DNA from: an uncultured Granulosicoccaceae bacterium
GTDB lineage: Bacteria; Pseudomonadota; Gammaproteobacteria; Granulosicoccales; Granulosicoccaceae
Assembly (NCBI GenBank): GCA_938045275.1
Contig: CALIMV010000125.1
Location: 1 to 50,556, forward strand
Length of the DNA stretch: 50,556 nucleotides
Direction of reading: 5' to 3'
Shown: positions 49,978 to 50,556 of the stretch, piece after piece
Layout of the letters: each line of letters opens with the position of its first letter
Position numbering within the stretch: the first letter of the stretch is position 1
The notes under the pieces: model-generated
Told to the model about the DNA's origin: nothing
Database searches by the model: none
What the model saw: the letters and a program-made list of their open reading frames with translations, nothing else
Program-made: the position numbers and the translations under genes

Positions 49978-50556
49978 TTAAGCCCAGGCGAGCATCAACC
50001 ACGGGCTATGTTCCTTGCTGTGCAGTTTTTTAATGGCGCCGGCGAGTACTTTGTTAGCACCAATACCTTGCAAACCCCACGCTCTTTGCCCTGCAATAAA
50101 CCCATCTGAATAGTGCTGCCAACTTGTGTAGCGTTGCTTTGCCATATGAGATACGACATGCAGATGTTGCATTACCTGATACTTGTGCAGGTAACCCAGT
50201 GCGCCTGCAGCGCTGGCAATGTGCGCAATAACGGCAATCCTGAAAGCATCTCCTCCTTGCGGACCAAGCTCAAGCTGTGAATAACTGGACAGGACAGTGT
50301 CGATCGCTTTTTTTGTGTACTTGTTGTCTGACTGGGTCAGAATTTCTTTAATAGGCCTTTCCAGCATATCCAGCTTACCTATATACCTATAGATTTTGGC
50401 ATACTCGGTTCCTTGCTCTATCTCCATTTTGAAACGCTTAATAGATGCCAGCGCTGTTGATTCATCATCTATATCGAAATCTCGTTTGAGGATATCGGCA
50501 TAGTGTTTCAAATCATCTGCTGGTAGTTCAATTTGAAAGAGTGAAATGGCAGATTT
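49978..50556 (-). CDS. DUF1266-like protein, truncated at the window edge
   Basis: The frame is open from its stop to the right edge, so the N-terminus is missing. The codon at 50509-50511 that could be taken as a start is TTG inside ELPADDLKHYAD, and the reading continues upstream as ISLFQIELPADDL. The C-terminal region YTSWQHYSDGFIAGQRAWG and the end SPWLMLAW resemble the DUF1266 pattern (SW..., Y..G...W, then PW...W). Helical throughout, no membrane segment. Function unknown. It faces the photolyase-like gene, 72 bases away. Family call is moderate. Confidence 0.65.
   Translation of the reverse strand, partial: KSAISLFQIELPADDLKHYADILKRDFDIDDESTALASIKRFKMEIEQGTEYAKIYRYIGKLDMLERPIKEILTQSDNKYTKKAIDTVLSSYSQLELGPQGGDAFRIAVIAHIASAAGALGYLHKYQVMQHLHVVSHMAKQRYTSWQHYSDGFIAGQRAWGLQGIGANKVLAGAIKKLHSKEHSPWLMLAWA

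Overview
The window looks like chromosome of a marine-type, free-living, non-sporulating gammaproteobacterium of moderate GC. The evidence is ubiA, a gor-type glutathione reductase, a fimT/pilVWX/pilE type IV pilin cluster, a YbiT-type ABC-F protein, NudC, an amtB-glnK pair and the DUF6164/DUF533/DUF349 proteins typical of that class. Gene density is high and operons are short. I saw no rRNA, tRNA, CRISPR array, prophage or transposase gene. Several starts are GTG or TTG. The genus cannot be fixed from the sequence alone.

Layout. 0-2.4 kb: ubiA (with a truncated gene behind it) divergent from glutathione reductase. 2.8-5.7 kb: five pilin-like genes in one transcription unit, with no pilY1. 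5.8-11.2 kb: ABC-F protein, CAP-domain lipoprotein, dodecin, a MalY/PatB-type lyase, CoA-type Nudix hydrolase and GNAT acetyltransferase. 11.4-15.5 kb (minus strand): small zinc-ribbon protein, SDR, spore-photoproduct-lyase-like radical SAM protein, nucleosidase and NudC. 15.6-19.2 kb: GH31 glycosidase and an enolase-superfamily sugar-acid dehydratase. 19.2-23.2 kb (minus): MoxR ATPase, DUF58 and transglutaminase (TgpA-type) operon. 23.5-31.2 kb: galactose-oxidase-like protein with a GlyGly-CTERM tail, then a tight DUF349, EAL, M48-TerB unit. 31.4-33.1 kb: amtB-glnK with NtrC-like sites upstream. 33.1-38.2 kb: repeat element, LysR regulator, ABC exporter, exostosin-family glycosyltransferase and HNH protein. 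38.3-45.2 kb: HExxH lipoprotein, secreted GH16 glycosidase, AcuI/YhdH reductase, DUF6164, GT2 and DUF533 proteins. 45.7-49.9 kb: a photolyase/cryptochrome island. The right edge carries a truncated DUF1266-like gene.

Themes. (1) Light-driven or UV-lesion repair is over-represented: three cryptochrome/photolyase-family genes plus DUF2256 sit in one island, and a spore-photoproduct-lyase-like radical SAM gene paired with a nucleosidase lies 32 kb away. The island is the best candidate for something under-described. One member resembles the iron-sulfur (PhrB-type) class but lacks all four cluster cysteines. Another appears to carry the FAD domain first and a Rossmann-like antenna-type module last. 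(2) Secreted polysaccharide chemistry (GH16, GH31, copper-radical oxidase, sugar-acid dehydratase) fits life on algal or particulate glycans. (3) Intergenic DNA carries short tandem duplications (13-17 bp units, five sites) and two copies of a MITE-like element with GCCATYTCAA ends. All functional calls come from reading motifs by eye; no database search was run.
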